Source: Candidatus Methanomethylophilaceae archaeon
GTDB lineage: Archaea > Thermoplasmatota > Thermoplasmata > Methanomassiliicoccales > Methanomethylophilaceae
Length of the DNA: 46,555 bases
Assembly: GCA_017461225.1 (NCBI GenBank)
Contig: JAFTYV010000021.1
Span: 1-46,555 of the forward strand
Direction of reading: 5' to 3'
Below, piece after piece: positions 46,141-46,555 of this stretch (positions within the stretch are counted from its first letter, which is position 1; each line of letters opens with the position of its first letter). Both the position numbers and the translations under genes were made by a program. The notes under the pieces are model-generated. The model ran no database searches. It was not told where the DNA came from and worked only from the letters and a program-made list of their open reading frames with translations.

Positions 46141-46555
46141 TCACATCACCGCTTCGGGGATGCGTCCGCCGCGGTCCTCCTCGAGCGACACGGACGTCAG
46201 GTCCGTCCTGATCTCTATGAGGATCTCGCCGTAGGGCAGCTCGTCCTGCCAGACGTTGAGACGACCGTCCCTGACGAGGTGCAGGACGGAGACGAACACG
46301 GTCAGGTTCTCACGGGTGTCCGAGGTGAAGAGGTCCTCCAGGGGGATCTGCCCGGTACCGAGCCTCTCGATCCTCTGCCAGACCGCCTCGACATCCCTCT
46401 CGTCGTCCTCGTCGTGGGCCTTGTTCTCGAACCTCTTGGGCTCCCTCGCCTTCAGATCCGCCCTGACGCGCTCCCTCTCCCTCTGGACCTCGATCTCCTG
46501 ACGTGCGTCCTCGAACGCATCGATGAGCTCGTACATGGTGACCGGGCGGACGGGG
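46141..46555 (-). CDS. scpA: Segregation and condensation protein ScpA (N-terminus outside window)
   Basis: Only the C-terminal part is visible, since the frame is open to the window edge. The acidic middle region and the end (FVSVLHLVRDGRLNVWQDE, then FGEI-like YGEILIEI) match the C-terminal winged-helix of ScpA kleisins. An internal ATG at 46536 is not the true start. It is followed by scpB, supporting the SMC/ScpA/ScpB identity. Confidence 0.85.
   Translation of the reverse strand, partial: PVRPVTMYELIDAFEDARQEIEVQRERERVRADLKAREPKRFENKAHDEDDERDVEAVWQRIERLGTGQIPLEDLFTSDTRENLTVFVSVLHLVRDGRLNVWQDELPYGEILIEIRTDLTSVSLEEDRGGRIPEAVM

Noticed and set aside
1-46555. CRISPR arrays, insertion sequences, attachment sites and phage genes
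   Set aside because: No regularly spaced repeats, transposase or integrase motifs, or tRNA-flanking direct repeats were seen. Codon use and composition look even across the window.
1-46555. In-frame TAG read as pyrrolysine
   Set aside because: None of the coding regions contains an internal TAG that would need readthrough. The absence of TAG stops is reported instead.

Overview
This window is a stretch of archaeal chromosome with about 53 protein genes, four tRNA genes and no mobile element, CRISPR array or rRNA. The information-processing genes are archaeal: eIF1A, RIO1, Dim2-type KH protein, Pus10, L21e, RpoF, RadA, PolB, Nop5, eIF5A, LSm. Ether-lipid synthesis (GGGP synthase) is also archaeal, and many genes have a TATA element about 25 bp before a start codon. 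The high G+C, the gene order and the absence of any TAG stop codon (about 48 TGA, 5 TAA, 0 TAG) fit the Thermoplasmatota. The best guess is a Methanomassiliicoccales methanogen, a group that decodes TAG as pyrrolysine. No methanogenesis or pyl gene lies in the window, so this placement is inference.

Layout. 1-5002: a translation and rRNA-maturation superoperon (eIF1A, RIO1, KH, Pus10, L21e, RpoF, DUF655, KsgA). 5003-11168: an acetyltransferase, a YchF-type GTPase, DNA polymerase B, ThiL and an AmrS-like radical SAM enzyme. 11158-13640: an orphan A24 peptidase and an MscS channel diverging from one TATA element. 13736-18912: a lysine cluster (Lrp regulator, dapA, aspartokinase, lysA, dapL) behind a palindromic operator. 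18977-22920: a membrane protein, RadA, Trm-G10, GGGP synthase and a zinc-ribbon protein. 22924-25378 (minus): a COG3044 ATPase, a PPC/DUF296 protein and a small basic protein. 25460-27789: a membrane-anchored AlbA_2 protein, a DUF5654 protein, tRNA-Leu and two unknown small genes.

27835-30859 is the most unusual part. It is a four-gene operon with a double-ACT protein, a shortened CdhD-like TIM barrel, a CdhE-like TIM barrel without its Fe-S and corrinoid domains, and a radical-SAM-like barrel (NrdG2-like) in which all three cluster cysteines are replaced. No other acetyl-CoA decarbonylase/synthase gene is present. The convergent aldehyde dehydrogenase homologue (30862-32253) has also lost its catalytic cysteine. 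I propose this as a candidate undescribed system built from C1-enzyme scaffolds stripped of their cofactors. Its function is unknown.

32333-46555: three tRNAs, RtcA, a riboflavin-pathway reductase, an ArsR-like regulator, MtnA plus a class II aldolase (probable methylthioadenosine salvage by the DHAP shunt), Nop5, eIF5A plus agmatinase, GlmM, a DUF47/PhoU-like protein with a complete ABC importer core lacking a binding protein, LSm, and ScpB/ScpA running off the right edge.
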